Positions 17,760-26,607 of a stretch of DNA of 64,000 nt are shown in pieces. Source of the stretch: Paraburkholderia lacunae (GTDB lineage Bacteria > Pseudomonadota > Gammaproteobacteria > Burkholderiales > Burkholderiaceae); the NCBI RefSeq assembly GCF_003353175.1, contig NZ_QHKS01000010.1, positions 217,315 to 281,314 of the forward strand, in the 5' to 3' direction. Under the pieces are notes generated by a model, which was not told the DNA's origin, did not search any database, and saw only the letters and a program-made list of their open reading frames with translations. Made by a program: the position numbers and the translations under genes. The stretch's first letter is position 1. Each line of letters opens with the position of its first letter.

Positions 17760-18557
17760 ATGACTGACCACGACACGCTGCATCCGTTACGTCCCTTCCT
17801 GAAGAATTACGTGTGGGAGCATGGCCGGGTCGGGACGCGCTATCTCGACTGCGTCGATGGCGAAATCAAGTTCGACGACGGCAAGAAGTCGCGTTTCGCC
17901 GCCGAGAAATACGTCTACGTGGCGCTCGGCAAAGACGCCGCTGACGATCCGCAGGCCGAGGGCCCCGCCATTCAGGAAGCCGGGCTCGCCCGCTTCCTGC
18001 GCGCCGCCCAGTTCGGCAAACCGGAAGAAGCGGGTTCGGCGGCCGAGGTGCAACGCGCGGTGCACGATTGCGTCGAGCTTGGCATCTTTAGCGCCTATCA
18101 GTTCGATGCCCAGCAGGCGATGGCACGCTACGCACAGGAAGCGATGTTCGACGATGAAATCCGCGCTGCCGTCGTCGCCGATATCCGGCGTGTGTATGTC
18201 GGCATGCGTGAACAACTCGCGCTTTATGACTTCACCGTGCTGCACGGCTTGCCCACGCCACTGCTCTTTAGCGAAACACCGTTTATCGATTGGCGGGTGC
18301 GCGCGAGCCCGGCTTTGCCGCTCGTCTCGCTTCCGCTTGGGCCTTACTCCCTGCTGGTCGGCACGCCGTCCGGAAGAACGAGCCGTGTCGCGCCGGTGGC
18401 GTGGAAAACCGCGGTCTCGATGGGCTCGTTGAAGGATCACAACCGGCATATGGTCGAGCGGGCGCGCTTGTGGCTCGTCGCCATCAGCGACGATCAGCTC
18501 GTTGCCGTGCAGAGCCGCTTCAAGCCGGCCGACCCGGGGGGCGCAAAGCCCGCTTGA
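17760..18557 (+). CDS. Hypothetical protein, possibly DUF4238-like
   Basis: 265 residues, soluble, no signal peptide. The N-terminal LRPFLKNYVWEHGRVGTRYL segment and a later LLFSETPFIDWRV segment faintly recall DUF4238 proteins, but I would not assign it on that. ATG 17760 follows a GGAG ribosome site; an upstream GTG at 17700 has none. About 145 bp separate it from the AtuA-like operon and it converges on the asparaginase gene. Function unknown. Confidence 0.7.
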   Translation: MTDHDTLHPLRPFLKNYVWEHGRVGTRYLDCVDGEIKFDDGKKSRFAAEKYVYVALGKDAADDPQAEGPAIQEAGLARFLRAAQFGKPEEAGSAAEVQRAVHDCVELGIFSAYQFDAQQAMARYAQEAMFDDEIRAAVVADIRRVYVGMREQLALYDFTVLHGLPTPLLFSETPFIDWRVRASPALPLVSLPLGPYSLLVGTPSGRTSRVAPVAWKTAVSMGSLKDHNRHMVERARLWLVAISDDQLVAVQSRFKPADPGGAKPA

Positions 18558-18601
18558 CGATGACGCACACGAAGCGTTAGGCAACGCTCGTACACGTGCC
18601 G

Positions 18602-19363
18602 TTACTGCGGACGCGGTTCAAGCGCGAGCGTGATCGAAAGATGTCCCGTTTCGATGCCCATCGTGTTGCGCATCGGCGGTGTGCGGTATGCATCGAGGGG
18701 GGCGCGTTGCTGCGCTCCGGCGGCATCGGCAAGCTTCGCAAAGAGACGCGCAAGGCGATCGAGCGCAAACGCCGGCGTCGGCAGATTGCAGCCGTCGGTC
18801 GCCCATTGCACGGCATCGTCTGCCAGATCGCATACGTCGGCAACCGTATGCTTCACGCGAGCCTGCAACGGATGTTCGGGCAGGTGATAGTCCTTCAGCG
18901 CCGCGCCGATGGCCTGCGCGCCGGCCAGCATGCCCGCGTGCTTGCCCGAGCAATTGCTGCACACCGCGCCCGGTTTGAAGTCGCGCTTCAGCCAGTCGAC
19001 ATAAATGGCATCGGACAAAGGAGGATGGCCGCCGCAACGCAAATCCGCCTCGCTGACCTGCGCCTTCTCCAGCATCTGCCGGGTGCGTTCGATATGGCGC
19101 GGCTCGCTGCTGTGAGAAGCGCACATCAGCGCGAGGTCGGCTTCGTTGAAACCAAACCGCTCGAGCGCCCCGGTTTCGATCACGGCCAACGCCTGCGCAG
19201 GCTTCGCCACGGAGCGCACCAGCGTCAAGCGCGACGGATCGCCGAACGAATACAGCAGGCGGCCGTCGGCCTGAACTACCGCAACATGAGCGATGTGCGT
19301 GTTCTCGATCACGCCGCCACGATAGACTGCGGCCGCGATCGGCCCGGTTTCGCGTTGACTCAT
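18602..19363 (-). CDS. L-asparaginase II family protein with an apparent internal deletion
   Basis: 253 residues; the family (PF06089, AnsA/thermophilic-type asparaginase II) is normally about 330-340. The N-terminal two thirds are well conserved (VYRGGVIENTHIAHVAV, LMCASHSSEPRH, RCGGHPPLSDA, CSNCSGKHAGMLAGA, DGCNLPTPAFALDRLA). The usual C-terminal end is also present (PPMRNTMGIETGHLS). Between them, after LARLFAKLADAAGA, the normal segment containing the K-x-G-A-E type motif and the glycine-rich GIALKIEDG-like strand is missing. I infer an in-frame deletion of about 75 codons. Ribosome site and start (GGGAGGAGC before ATG 19363) are intact, so a shortened, probably inactive protein could still be made. 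Confidence 0.72.
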   Translation of the reverse strand: MSQRETGPIAAAVYRGGVIENTHIAHVAVVQADGRLLYSFGDPSRLTLVRSVAKPAQALAVIETGALERFGFNEADLALMCASHSSEPRHIERTRQMLEKAQVSEADLRCGGHPPLSDAIYVDWLKRDFKPGAVCSNCSGKHAGMLAGAQAIGAALKDYHLPEHPLQARVKHTVADVCDLADDAVQWATDGCNLPTPAFALDRLARLFAKLADAAGAQQRAPLDAYRTPPMRNTMGIETGHLSITLALEPRPQ

Positions 19364-19804
19364 GCTTGTGCTCCTCCCGTTTTTTCGATCGCGATGCATT
19401 CGCTAGGTAGCGTCGTCAAGCGAGCGATTCTACGTTTGTCTTTCGCGCAAGCCAAATCCGCGCCGCGCGACGCGCCTAACCTCTCATCACGCCGTGTCGT
19501 GAATATGCCCGACGAGGTAATCGATCAACGCCGCCACCTGTGTGCGTGACCAAACGCGTGATGCGCGATTCGTCGTTGCCGCCTTTGTCGGTGACCGCGG
19601 CTCAGTCGGGCGTGGTCGCCGCCGGCGGTGCGGCGCTGGCGTGGCTATTTGCGCAGCAACCCTGGAGCGGAGGTAAAGGAGCCGAGGTAAAGGAGCCGAG
19701 GTAAAGGAGCCGAGGTAAAGGAGCCGAGGTAAAGGAGCAATACGCATGATAATGACGATCGAGTGACGTAGACACCATCCTAGCGGATCGAAGCCCGCGT
19801 CAAA
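19364..19804. other. Intergenic region with a 14-bp tandem repeat
   Basis: About 440 bp between the asparaginase start and the end of the flavin-oxidase-like gene. The right part holds five copies of a 14-bp unit. One 47-codon plus-strand frame at 19561-19704 (starting MRDSSLPPLS, alanine-rich middle) ends inside the repeats; it has no clear ribosome site and no recognisable homology, and could be a gene remnant. Otherwise I see nothing coding. Confidence 0.5.
19665..19734. repeat. 14-bp tandem repeat, five copies
   Basis: Units of GAGCCGAGGTAAAG at 19679-19692, 19693-19706, 19707-19720 and 19721-19734, preceded by a one-base variant at 19665-19678. The unit length is not a multiple of three, so it cannot be a protein repeat, and each unit carries a stop codon. 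Confidence 0.95.
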
Positions 19805-20428
19805 TCATGCGCGCGACGCTTTCCGCAGTTGCGCGAGCTCCGCCTCGAGCGCTTCGATGCGCCGGTCGCGTTCGTCCAACGCAGCGGCCACGTCCGCTGC
19901 GTCGAAACGCTGCGGAATATGCTGCGGGCAGTTCACGTCCCATGCGCTCACCGTCATCACGATCGTGCGTTCGCCGCGCGCTTTGTACCCTTGCGGCATC
20001 AGCTTTGCCAGCAGCGCGGGATCGTCTTCGACCACGCGCGCCTCGCCCCAGACCTTGATGCGCTGCTGGTGTGCGTAGTCGATCAGAAACAGGTACGCCT
20101 TCGGATTGTCCGCGAGATTGCCCTGCGTAATGTATTGGCGGTTGCCGGCGAAATCGGCGAACGCAATCGTGCGGTCGTCGAGCACATGCAGGAAACCCGC
20201 GGGGCCGCCGCGATGCTGAATGTAGGGTTGCCCTTCGTCGTTCGCGGTGGCGAAGAACACGCTCGTCTGGCGTTCGATGAATCTCGCGACATCCGGCGTA
20301 ATGCGGGTCTGCCAGCCGCGTTCGGTTTCCATGCGCGCATAGGCGGCACGCGAGCCGTGCCGCGTCTGGAACGCCTTCACAGTGGGCGTGAACGCGATGT
20401 CGCTCGAATACGGATGTGGGCGAATCAT
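19805..20428 (-). CDS. Pyridoxamine 5'-phosphate oxidase family (flavin-binding) protein
   Basis: 207 residues with the split-barrel flavin-binding pattern: FFATANDEGQPYIQHRGGP, IAFADFAGNRQYITQGNLADNP, and KVWGEARVVEDDP. The C-terminus is a predicted short coiled coil (ALDERDRRIEALEAELAQLRKA). This resembles general-stress FMN-binding proteins more than true PdxH. No operon partner. The exact substrate is unknown. Confidence 0.85.
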   Translation of the reverse strand: MIRPHPYSSDIAFTPTVKAFQTRHGSRAAYARMETERGWQTRITPDVARFIERQTSVFFATANDEGQPYIQHRGGPAGFLHVLDDRTIAFADFAGNRQYITQGNLADNPKAYLFLIDYAHQQRIKVWGEARVVEDDPALLAKLMPQGYKARGERTIVMTVSAWDVNCPQHIPQRFDAADVAAALDERDRRIEALEAELAQLRKASRA

Positions 20429-21106
20429 TGAACGGCTCCTTTTTCGCGGATGCCTCAGCAGGTGGCACGTCCAACGTTACAGGCTTCCATGTTCAACGAG
20501 AACCCGGCGATATCGGGAACCAGTCTTTCAAAAACTGAGAACATGGGCATGGCGCCTGGCCAGTTGCGCGCCCCACCACCCTGCCGTCACGGCGGATTCG
20601 AACTAGCCCGGTTGATTCGACATTCAGATTAAAAAATGAATTGACCTCGCTCACGCGACCCGGCATTTCGTCCGGCATACGCAGTTGCACGAGCGATAAC
20701 CGCACCACTACGCTGTTGGTTTCCGTTGCATCGGACCAAAGTCCAATTGTCCATGCATCGCACCGTTTGTAGCTTGAATGACGTGATACTTGCGTTCGAA
20801 TGAAACCTGTGCCGCGCGGATACGGACCGTCCGTTTCAGTTGGGTCAACGCCGAAAATAAGGCCACACGCCGCTCAGGCTGATCGCTGCGCGCCTCGTTC
20901 GCCATGCACATAAGACTTGTCTTAATTCAAGATAATTAATCCATCCGGAGTCCTATTCTGAGAATGCGTCTCAAATTCTAAAATCCAGATTACCCAATGG
21001 AATAATTAATTGGGTTGTGCCTTTTATTTTTATTCAAGGCAATTTAAATGGAGCGTGCGGCGTTTGCCGTCGCTTTTGTCCTGTCATTTCGCTGGAAACC
21101 AACCAA
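20429..21106. other. AT-rich intergenic region upstream of the fimbrial operon
   Basis: About 680 bp without a convincing gene. The last 200 bp are clearly AT-richer than the surroundings (many AATTAAT tracts), which fits the promoter region of the fimbrial operon. It contains a TGAGA-N5-TCTCA inverted repeat at 20959-20973. Minus-strand frames at 20493-20708 and 20708-20911 lack ribosome sites and recognisable domains. Confidence 0.5.
20959..20973. promoter_or_regulatory. Inverted repeat, possible Fur-like operator of the fimbrial operon
   Basis: TGAGAATGCGTCTCA is a perfect 5-5-5 inverted repeat. Read as a 7-1-7 Fur site, the left half TGAGAAT fits and the right half CGTCTCA matches ATTCTCA at five of seven positions. 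It lies about 135 bp before the first DUF1120 gene. The role is inference. Confidence 0.35.
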
Positions 21107-21772
21107 GTGAAAAAAATCACTCGTCTCGTCATGGCCGGCGCCGTCGCCGTCGCCTGTTCGTCCGCCTTCGCGGATTCGTTCGACATCAAGGTCAGCGGCG
21201 TCATCAAGCCGGCCGCCTGTACGCCGACGCTGGCCGGTGGCGGCACGTTCGACTACGGCAACATCGGCACGGCGGCCCTCAATCCGACCGCGCTCACGTT
21301 GCTCGACGTCAAGTCCGATACGCTCACGATCACCTGTGACGCCGTCGCACGCGTCGCGCTGAAGGGCGCGGACAATCGCGCCGGAACCGGCGCGTTCACC
21401 AGCACCGTCGCGTTCTTTGGCCTGAACGTTGATGCCAACTTGCAGTACGGTCTCGGCACCGCATCGGGCAAGAACATCGGTTCCTATGCGTTCCGCTTCA
21501 AGCCGGGCACGTTCACTGCGGACGGCACGAAGGTCGACTCGATTTACTCGACCAACGCCGGCAGTAGCTGGACGTCGTCATCCGGCTTCCTGGCGTCGAA
21601 CGGTTCGCAGATCCAATCCTGGGCCAAGACCGGCCTGACGGTTCCCGTCGCGGCGAAGGTCTTCACCGGCACGCTGGAACTGCAAGCCGCGATCGACAAG
21701 ACCTCCAACCTCGACATGAGCAAAGAAATCGACCTCGACGGTCTCGCTACCGTGTCGCTCGTCTACCTGTAA
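21107..21772 (+). CDS. DUF1120 fimbrial subunit-like protein, copy A
   Basis: 221 residues with a signal peptide (VKKITRLVMAGAVAVACSSAFA). The mature part starts DSFDIKVSGVIKPAACTPTL, typical of DUF1120 secreted proteins encoded next to chaperone-usher genes (as in E. coli yhc-type loci). Two conserved cysteines (AACTP and TITCDA) probably form the pilin disulphide, and the C-terminal strand ends VSLVYL, the kind of motif recognised by a periplasmic chaperone. GTG 21107 gives the complete signal peptide; ATG 21131 would truncate it. It is 97 percent identical at DNA level to the next gene over 642 bp. Confidence 0.85.
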   Translation: MKKITRLVMAGAVAVACSSAFADSFDIKVSGVIKPAACTPTLAGGGTFDYGNIGTAALNPTALTLLDVKSDTLTITCDAVARVALKGADNRAGTGAFTSTVAFFGLNVDANLQYGLGTASGKNIGSYAFRFKPGTFTADGTKVDSIYSTNAGSSWTSSSGFLASNGSQIQSWAKTGLTVPVAAKVFTGTLELQAAIDKTSNLDMSKEIDLDGLATVSLVYL

Positions 21773-21873
21773 CCCGGAAGCCACCCGCGTCTATTCATGC
21801 AGCGAGGCGCGCTCCCTCCAGGGGCGTGCCTGTTCGTGCCGCGACGTGTGCCGCGTCAACTCATACATCTCAT

Positions 21874-22542
21874 ATGCAATTCAATCTTCCGAAATGCCTC
21901 ATGGCCGGCGCCATCGCCGTCGCCTGTTCGTCCGCCTTCGCGGATTCGTTCGACATCAAGGTCAGCGGCGTCATCAAGCCGGCCGCCTGTACGCCGACGC
22001 TCGCCGGTGGCGGCACGTTCGACTACGGCAACATCGGCACGGCGGCCCTCAATCCGACCGCGCTCACGTTGCTCGACGTCAAGTCCGATACGCTCACGAT
22101 CACCTGTGACGCCGTCGCACGCGTCGCGCTGAAGGGCGCGGACAATCGCGCCGGGACCGGCGCGTTCACCAGCGCCGTCGGGTTCTTTGGCCTGAACGTT
22201 GGTGCCAACTGGCAGTACGGTCTCGGCACCGCATCGGGCAAGAACATCGGTTCCTATGCGTTCCGCTTCAAGCCGGGCACGTTCACTGCGGACGGCGCGA
22301 AGGTCGACTCGATTGACTCGGCCAACGCCGGCAGTAGCTGGACGTCATCATCCGGCTTCCTGGCGTCGAACGGTTCGTGGATCGGATCCTGGGCCAAGAC
22401 CGGCCTGACGGTTCCCGTCGCGGCGAAGGTCTTCACCGGCACGCTGGAGCTGCAAGCCGCGATCGACAAAACCTCCAACCTCGACATGAGCAAGCAAATC
22501 GACCTCGACGGTCTCGCTAGCGTGTCGCTCGTCTACCTGTAA
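21874..22542 (+). CDS. DUF1120 fimbrial subunit-like protein, copy B
   Basis: 222 residues, a tandem duplicate of the preceding subunit gene. The signal peptide begins MQFNLPKCLMAG rather than MKKIT-like, so only the sequence from the shared MAG onward is duplicated. Of 20 base differences over the 642-bp shared part, I count 14 that change amino acids (12 residues, including Gln to Trp, Gln to Gly, Leu to Trp and Tyr to Asp) and six silent. The changes cluster in the middle of the mature protein. Probably a second pilin or a tip variant handled by the same chaperone and usher. Confidence 0.85.
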   Translation: MQFNLPKCLMAGAIAVACSSAFADSFDIKVSGVIKPAACTPTLAGGGTFDYGNIGTAALNPTALTLLDVKSDTLTITCDAVARVALKGADNRAGTGAFTSAVGFFGLNVGANWQYGLGTASGKNIGSYAFRFKPGTFTADGAKVDSIDSANAGSSWTSSSGFLASNGSWIGSWAKTGLTVPVAAKVFTGTLELQAAIDKTSNLDMSKQIDLDGLASVSLVYL

Positions 22543-22678
22543 CGTCTGTTCGTTCGGCAGGCGCGAATCACCGGGCCGCCCCAGGGCGGCAGCCCGGTGC
22601 GCTTGCCGGACCTTCCCATCCATACCTGCCCGATCGGCGCGAGCGCGCCGACGAATCCGCGTTCGCGCGCCTGATCTC

Positions 22679-23407
22679 ATGAAAAACCCGTCGATTCGCA
22701 AGCTTGCAACACTCCTTACGGCCCTCATCGCCTGCCTGCTCGGTGCGGGCGCCTCGCACGCGATGGGCGTCGTGCCCGAAACATCGGTCATCATCGTCAA
22801 CGAAGCGGACGGCGAAGGTTCGATCACCGTCAAGAACACCGACAGCACGCCCACGCTGCTCTATACGACGATCCGCCACATTCCCGAGGACCAGGCCGAC
22901 CTGCTCGTCGCGACCCCACCGATCGCCCGCGTCGAGCCGGGGGCGTCGCAACTGGTTCGCTTCGTGCTCGACACCAACGAGCCGCTCAAGGCGCAGCGTC
23001 TGAGCCGCGTGATCTTCGAAGGCATCCCGCCGAAGCGGCCCAGCAAGAACGAGATCCAGACGGTCATCCAGCAGAACCTGCCCGTCATCGTCAGCCCTCG
23101 CGACCTCGCACGCAACGATGAGCCGTGGAAGCTGCTCAAGTGGTCGAGCCAGGACGGCGAGCTGATCCTGCGCAATGACAGCCGCTATGTCGTGCGACTC
23201 GAACAGAAGGTTCAACTGCTGCCGCAGCAACAGATCGTCGTGCTGCCGAAGCCCTACGTGCTGCCGGGCGACTCGATCAAGGTCGCGCTCGAGTCGCCCG
23301 TCGACGCGCAGCAGGTACGGATCTTCCCGGCTACGGTCTACGGCTATTCCGTCGAGCATTACGATGCCCCCCTCGGCGCTACGGCCGACGGTATCGCGGA
23401 GCACTGA
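22679..23407 (+). CDS. Periplasmic fimbrial chaperone (PapD-like)
   Basis: 242 residues: signal peptide (1-28, ending SHAMG), then two immunoglobulin-like domains. Typical chaperone features are a GVVPETSVIIVNEADGEG first strand, a PPIARVEPGASQLVRFV strand and an RVIFEGIPPK region. The family delivers pilins to the outer-membrane usher encoded two bases downstream. ATG 22679 is at the natural start of the signal peptide. Part of the four-gene fimbrial operon. Confidence 0.9.
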   Translation: MKNPSIRKLATLLTALIACLLGAGASHAMGVVPETSVIIVNEADGEGSITVKNTDSTPTLLYTTIRHIPEDQADLLVATPPIARVEPGASQLVRFVLDTNEPLKAQRLSRVIFEGIPPKRPSKNEIQTVIQQNLPVIVSPRDLARNDEPWKLLKWSSQDGELILRNDSRYVVRLEQKVQLLPQQQIVVLPKPYVLPGDSIKVALESPVDAQQVRIFPATVYGYSVEHYDAPLGATADGIAEH

Positions 23408-23409
23408 TA

Positions 23410-25881
23410 ATGGCCAACGGGTCGAGCGTCTCGACACGCGATCTCGGGCGATATACGCGAAGGGGCACGATGTGCCTCCTGATGTGCCTTCTGTCGTTCG
23501 CGCTGAGTACCCGCGCCGCTTTTTCCAGCATCGCGCCAGCGCCGGCTGATCCGCATCCCGGCACACAAGCCGATTCGATCGAGTTTGATGCCGGAGCGTT
23601 ATCCAAGCTTGGTATCGATACGAGCCTCGCTCGCCGCTTCGCGGATGCGCCGCGCTTCTTGCCCGGCGTGGTGCCGGTTCAAATCAGCGTCAACGGCCGG
23701 AAGAAAGGCCGCGCGGACGCGCGCTTCGACGACAACGGCCGGCTATGCGTGTCGCCGGCGCTGCTGCGCGCGGCCGGCCTCGTCGTGCCGCCGGCATTGC
23801 GCGACGACACGCCTTGCTATGACTATCGCAGTGCGTTTGCGCAGGCGGTCGTCACGTTGCATCCGGAGAAAGCCGCGATCGACTTCGTCGTGCCGACCGA
23901 CGCGCTCGCCACGGCAACGCGCCGCGCCACCGACTACGCGACGGGCGGCGTCGCCGGACTCCTCAACTACGACCTGCTGTCGATGTCCGCCCGCAATCCG
24001 GGCGGCACGTCGCAGTACTGGCAAGCCGCGACCGAGCTTGGCGTCAACGCCAGCGGCTGGATCGTGCGCAGCCGCCAGATCGCCACGTCCCAGGACGGCC
24101 GCACGCGATTCGATCATCAGTCCGCGTACGCGCAACGAACGTTCGCAGCGCACGAGACCGTGTTGCAGGCCGGCCAGATCAACCCGCAGTCGACGCCGTT
24201 TGCGATCGGCTCGCTGTACGGCGTCCAGTTATTTCCCGAAGAAGCGCTCGTCGCGCCGCCGGAGTCCGGCGCCGTCGTCAGCGGGATCGCGCGCACGCAG
24301 GCGCGCATAGAAGTACGCCAGCTCGGCGCGCTGATCTACTCGTCGCAGTTGCCGCCGGGACCGTTCGCGCTGCGCGCGCTGCCGCTCGTCAGCGGTAACG
24401 CGGACCTCGACGTCACGATCGTCGAAGAGGATGGCGACAGGCAGCACTTCGTCGTGCCGGCGGCGTCGTTCAACCGGAGCGGATTCGGCGCCGTGCAAGG
24501 CTTGTCGTTTGCGGCGGGCCGCCTGGAGGGCGCCGGTGACGGGCAGACGCCCTGGCTTGCGACCGTTAGCCGGGGCTGGCAGTTCGGCCAGCGCGTCAAC
24601 GTCAGTGCGGGCCTGCTGGCGTCGGCACCTTACCAGGCAGGCGCCGTGAGCGCCGAGTTCGCGCCGCTGCTCGGCATCCAGGCGGCCACCCGGCTTTGGC
24701 TCGCGCGCGCAACAGGAGGCGCGACGGGCGCACAGGCCGCCGTCTCGTTGAATAGCGCGTGGGAGGGCAACTTCAATTTCTACGCGTCAGTCAATCAGCG
24801 TACCGCCGGATACCGGGATCTTGCCGATGCCATACAGGAGGACGGCCAGGCCGCGCCGTCCTTTCGCACCCAATACTCGGCCGGCGTGAACTGGAACACC
24901 AGCGTACTCGGCTATTTCACGCTCGGCTACACACGCACCGAACAGTTCGGCGCGTCGAACATGCAACGCGTCACTGGCGCCTGGACCCGCGCGTTCAAGC
25001 GCGCTGCAGTGTCGCTGAACCTGGCCAAAAGCATCGGTGGCGGCACGCCCGGCGGCGATCAGCTCTACCTGAGCGTCAACGTGCCGCTCGGCAAGCGCAG
25101 CGTCACGACTTACGCGAACCTGTCCGATGGCGCCGCGCGCTTCGGCTCCCGCTATGCCGACCAGTTCGGCCGAACCGGACGCTACAGTGTCGCTGCCGAC
25201 TACGACAACGCGCGTCGCACCGCATCGGCGCGCGCCACGCTGAGCGCCGTTCCGCGCTATACCCAAGTGGGTGTCACGGCGAGCACCTACGGTGCTGCCA
25301 GTTCGTCGTTCACGGCGAACCTGCGCGGCGGAGTCGTCGGTTACGGCGGCGGTGTCGTGTTGTCGCCTTACGAGGTGAGGGACACGTTCGGCGTGGCGAC
25401 CATCGGCAAACAGCCCGACATCGAACTGTCGACGCCGTCGGGACCGGTGTGGACCGACCCGCGCGGCCACGCCGTGCTGGCCTCGCTGCCCGCGTATTCG
25501 AGTGCCCGGATCATGATCAACACGAAAACACTGCCGCGCAACGTCGATCTGAAGAACAGCGTGCAGGAGGTCGACGTCGCGCGCGGCTCGGTGAGCCAGC
25601 TCGACTTCTCGGTGCAACAGACGCGACGCGTGCTGTTGACTGCAAGACTCGCGAACGGCGAACCGCTGCCGAAACTGACCACGGTCATCGACAGCGGCGA
25701 CCAATTCGTCGCGGTCGCCGGAGAGGACGGCAGGCTTATTCTCGAAGGGGCGGCGCTTTCCTCGTCGCTGCGGGCGGAGCTGCCGGACGGGACGGTTTGC
25801 CGCCTGACCTACACGCTGACGGACACGCCGTCGAAGCAGGCGAGGTTCTATGAGCGCGCCGACGCGCAGTGCGTGGCGTGA
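23410..25881 (+). CDS. Outer-membrane fimbrial usher
   Basis: 823 residues of the PapC/FimD usher family: signal segment to about residue 38, an N-terminal chaperone-binding domain (IEFDAGALSKLGIDTSLA...), a long beta-barrel with plug (GLLNYDLLS, NPQSTPFAIGSLYGVQLFPEE), and C-terminal domains (LPAYSSARIMINTKTLPRNVDLKN). It forms the pore through which subunits are secreted and assembled. The start is two bases after the chaperone stop. No separate tip-adhesin gene follows, so one DUF1120 protein may act as the tip. Confidence 0.9.
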   Translation: MANGSSVSTRDLGRYTRRGTMCLLMCLLSFALSTRAAFSSIAPAPADPHPGTQADSIEFDAGALSKLGIDTSLARRFADAPRFLPGVVPVQISVNGRKKGRADARFDDNGRLCVSPALLRAAGLVVPPALRDDTPCYDYRSAFAQAVVTLHPEKAAIDFVVPTDALATATRRATDYATGGVAGLLNYDLLSMSARNPGGTSQYWQAATELGVNASGWIVRSRQIATSQDGRTRFDHQSAYAQRTFAAHETVLQAGQINPQSTPFAIGSLYGVQLFPEEALVAPPESGAVVSGIARTQARIEVRQLGALIYSSQLPPGPFALRALPLVSGNADLDVTIVEEDGDRQHFVVPAASFNRSGFGAVQGLSFAAGRLEGAGDGQTPWLATVSRGWQFGQRVNVSAGLLASAPYQAGAVSAEFAPLLGIQAATRLWLARATGGATGAQAAVSLNSAWEGNFNFYASVNQRTAGYRDLADAIQEDGQAAPSFRTQYSAGVNWNTSVLGYFTLGYTRTEQFGASNMQRVTGAWTRAFKRAAVSLNLAKSIGGGTPGGDQLYLSVNVPLGKRSVTTYANLSDGAARFGSRYADQFGRTGRYSVAADYDNARRTASARATLSAVPRYTQVGVTASTYGAASSSFTANLRGGVVGYGGGVVLSPYEVRDTFGVATIGKQPDIELSTPSGPVWTDPRGHAVLASLPAYSSARIMINTKTLPRNVDLKNSVQEVDVARGSVSQLDFSVQQTRRVLLTARLANGEPLPKLTTVIDSGDQFVAVAGEDGRLILEGAALSSSLRAELPDGTVCRLTYTLTDTPSKQARFYERADAQCVA

Positions 25882-25944
25882 TCGCCTACGGTCCCCGGTC
25901 GTGGTGCGCCGCTATAGTCAGGGACGTCGGCCTTCAGCGAGTGG

Positions 25945-26607
25945 TTAGGCGTCCGTGTGCCCTTGGCGCCGTAGGACGACATGGGTGGCCTTCTCCGATG
26001 CTACGAATTCAACGCATTCGTATCCCAGGGCCCGCAAGTCAACCCCTCCGAACAGCGATTCTCCCCGGCCGAGCAGGACCGGCGCGATAGCAATGTGCAG
26101 TTCATCAATGAGGCCCTCACGAAGATACTGCTGGATTGTGTCCGGCCCACCGCCGATCCGCACGTCCATTCCGGCAGCGGCCTCGCGTGCACGGTCGAGC
26201 GCCTCGCGAATGCCTCCTGTTATGAAGTGGAACGTCGTGCCGCCTTCCATCTCGATACGGGGACGAGCATGATGGGTCAAGATGAAGACTGGAACGTGAT
26301 ACGGTGGATTGTCTCCCCACCAGCCTTTCCAGTTTGTGTCCGGCCAGTCCCCACGAATGGGTCCGAACATGTTCCGCCCAAGAATCCAGGCCCCAACATT
26401 CTGAAAGCCACAGGCGGCGAAATCATCGTCAACCCCGGTCGTACCGCCGTCCTTGCCGAACAAGGCCCGCTGGAACGTGCGTGTTGGGACAAGCCACTGG
26501 TGCAGTTCCGTTCCGCCAACGCCGAGCGGATTGTTGATGTCTTGATTCGGGCCCGCTCCGTATCCGTCGAGCGAGATGGTGAAGCCCTCAACGCGAACTC
26601 GTGTCAT
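25945..26607 (-). CDS. Dihydrofolate reductase family (RibD C-terminal-like) protein
   Basis: 220 residues starting MTRVRVEGFTISLDGYGAG, with GAWILGRNMFGP, VFILTHHARP, RIGGGPDTIQQYL and LHIAIAPVLLGRGESLF, all typical of the YyaP/YwjB-like DHFR-fold family. These are NADPH-fold proteins of mostly unknown substrate, distinct from folate FolA. Its ribosome site and start codon lie inside the last codons of the truncated integrase gene (ATGA overlap), so the integrase break appears to have been fused to this gene's leader. Confidence 0.88.
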   Translation of the reverse strand: MTRVRVEGFTISLDGYGAGPNQDINNPLGVGGTELHQWLVPTRTFQRALFGKDGGTTGVDDDFAACGFQNVGAWILGRNMFGPIRGDWPDTNWKGWWGDNPPYHVPVFILTHHARPRIEMEGGTTFHFITGGIREALDRAREAAAGMDVRIGGGPDTIQQYLREGLIDELHIAIAPVLLGRGESLFGGVDLRALGYECVEFVASEKATHVVLRRQGHTDA

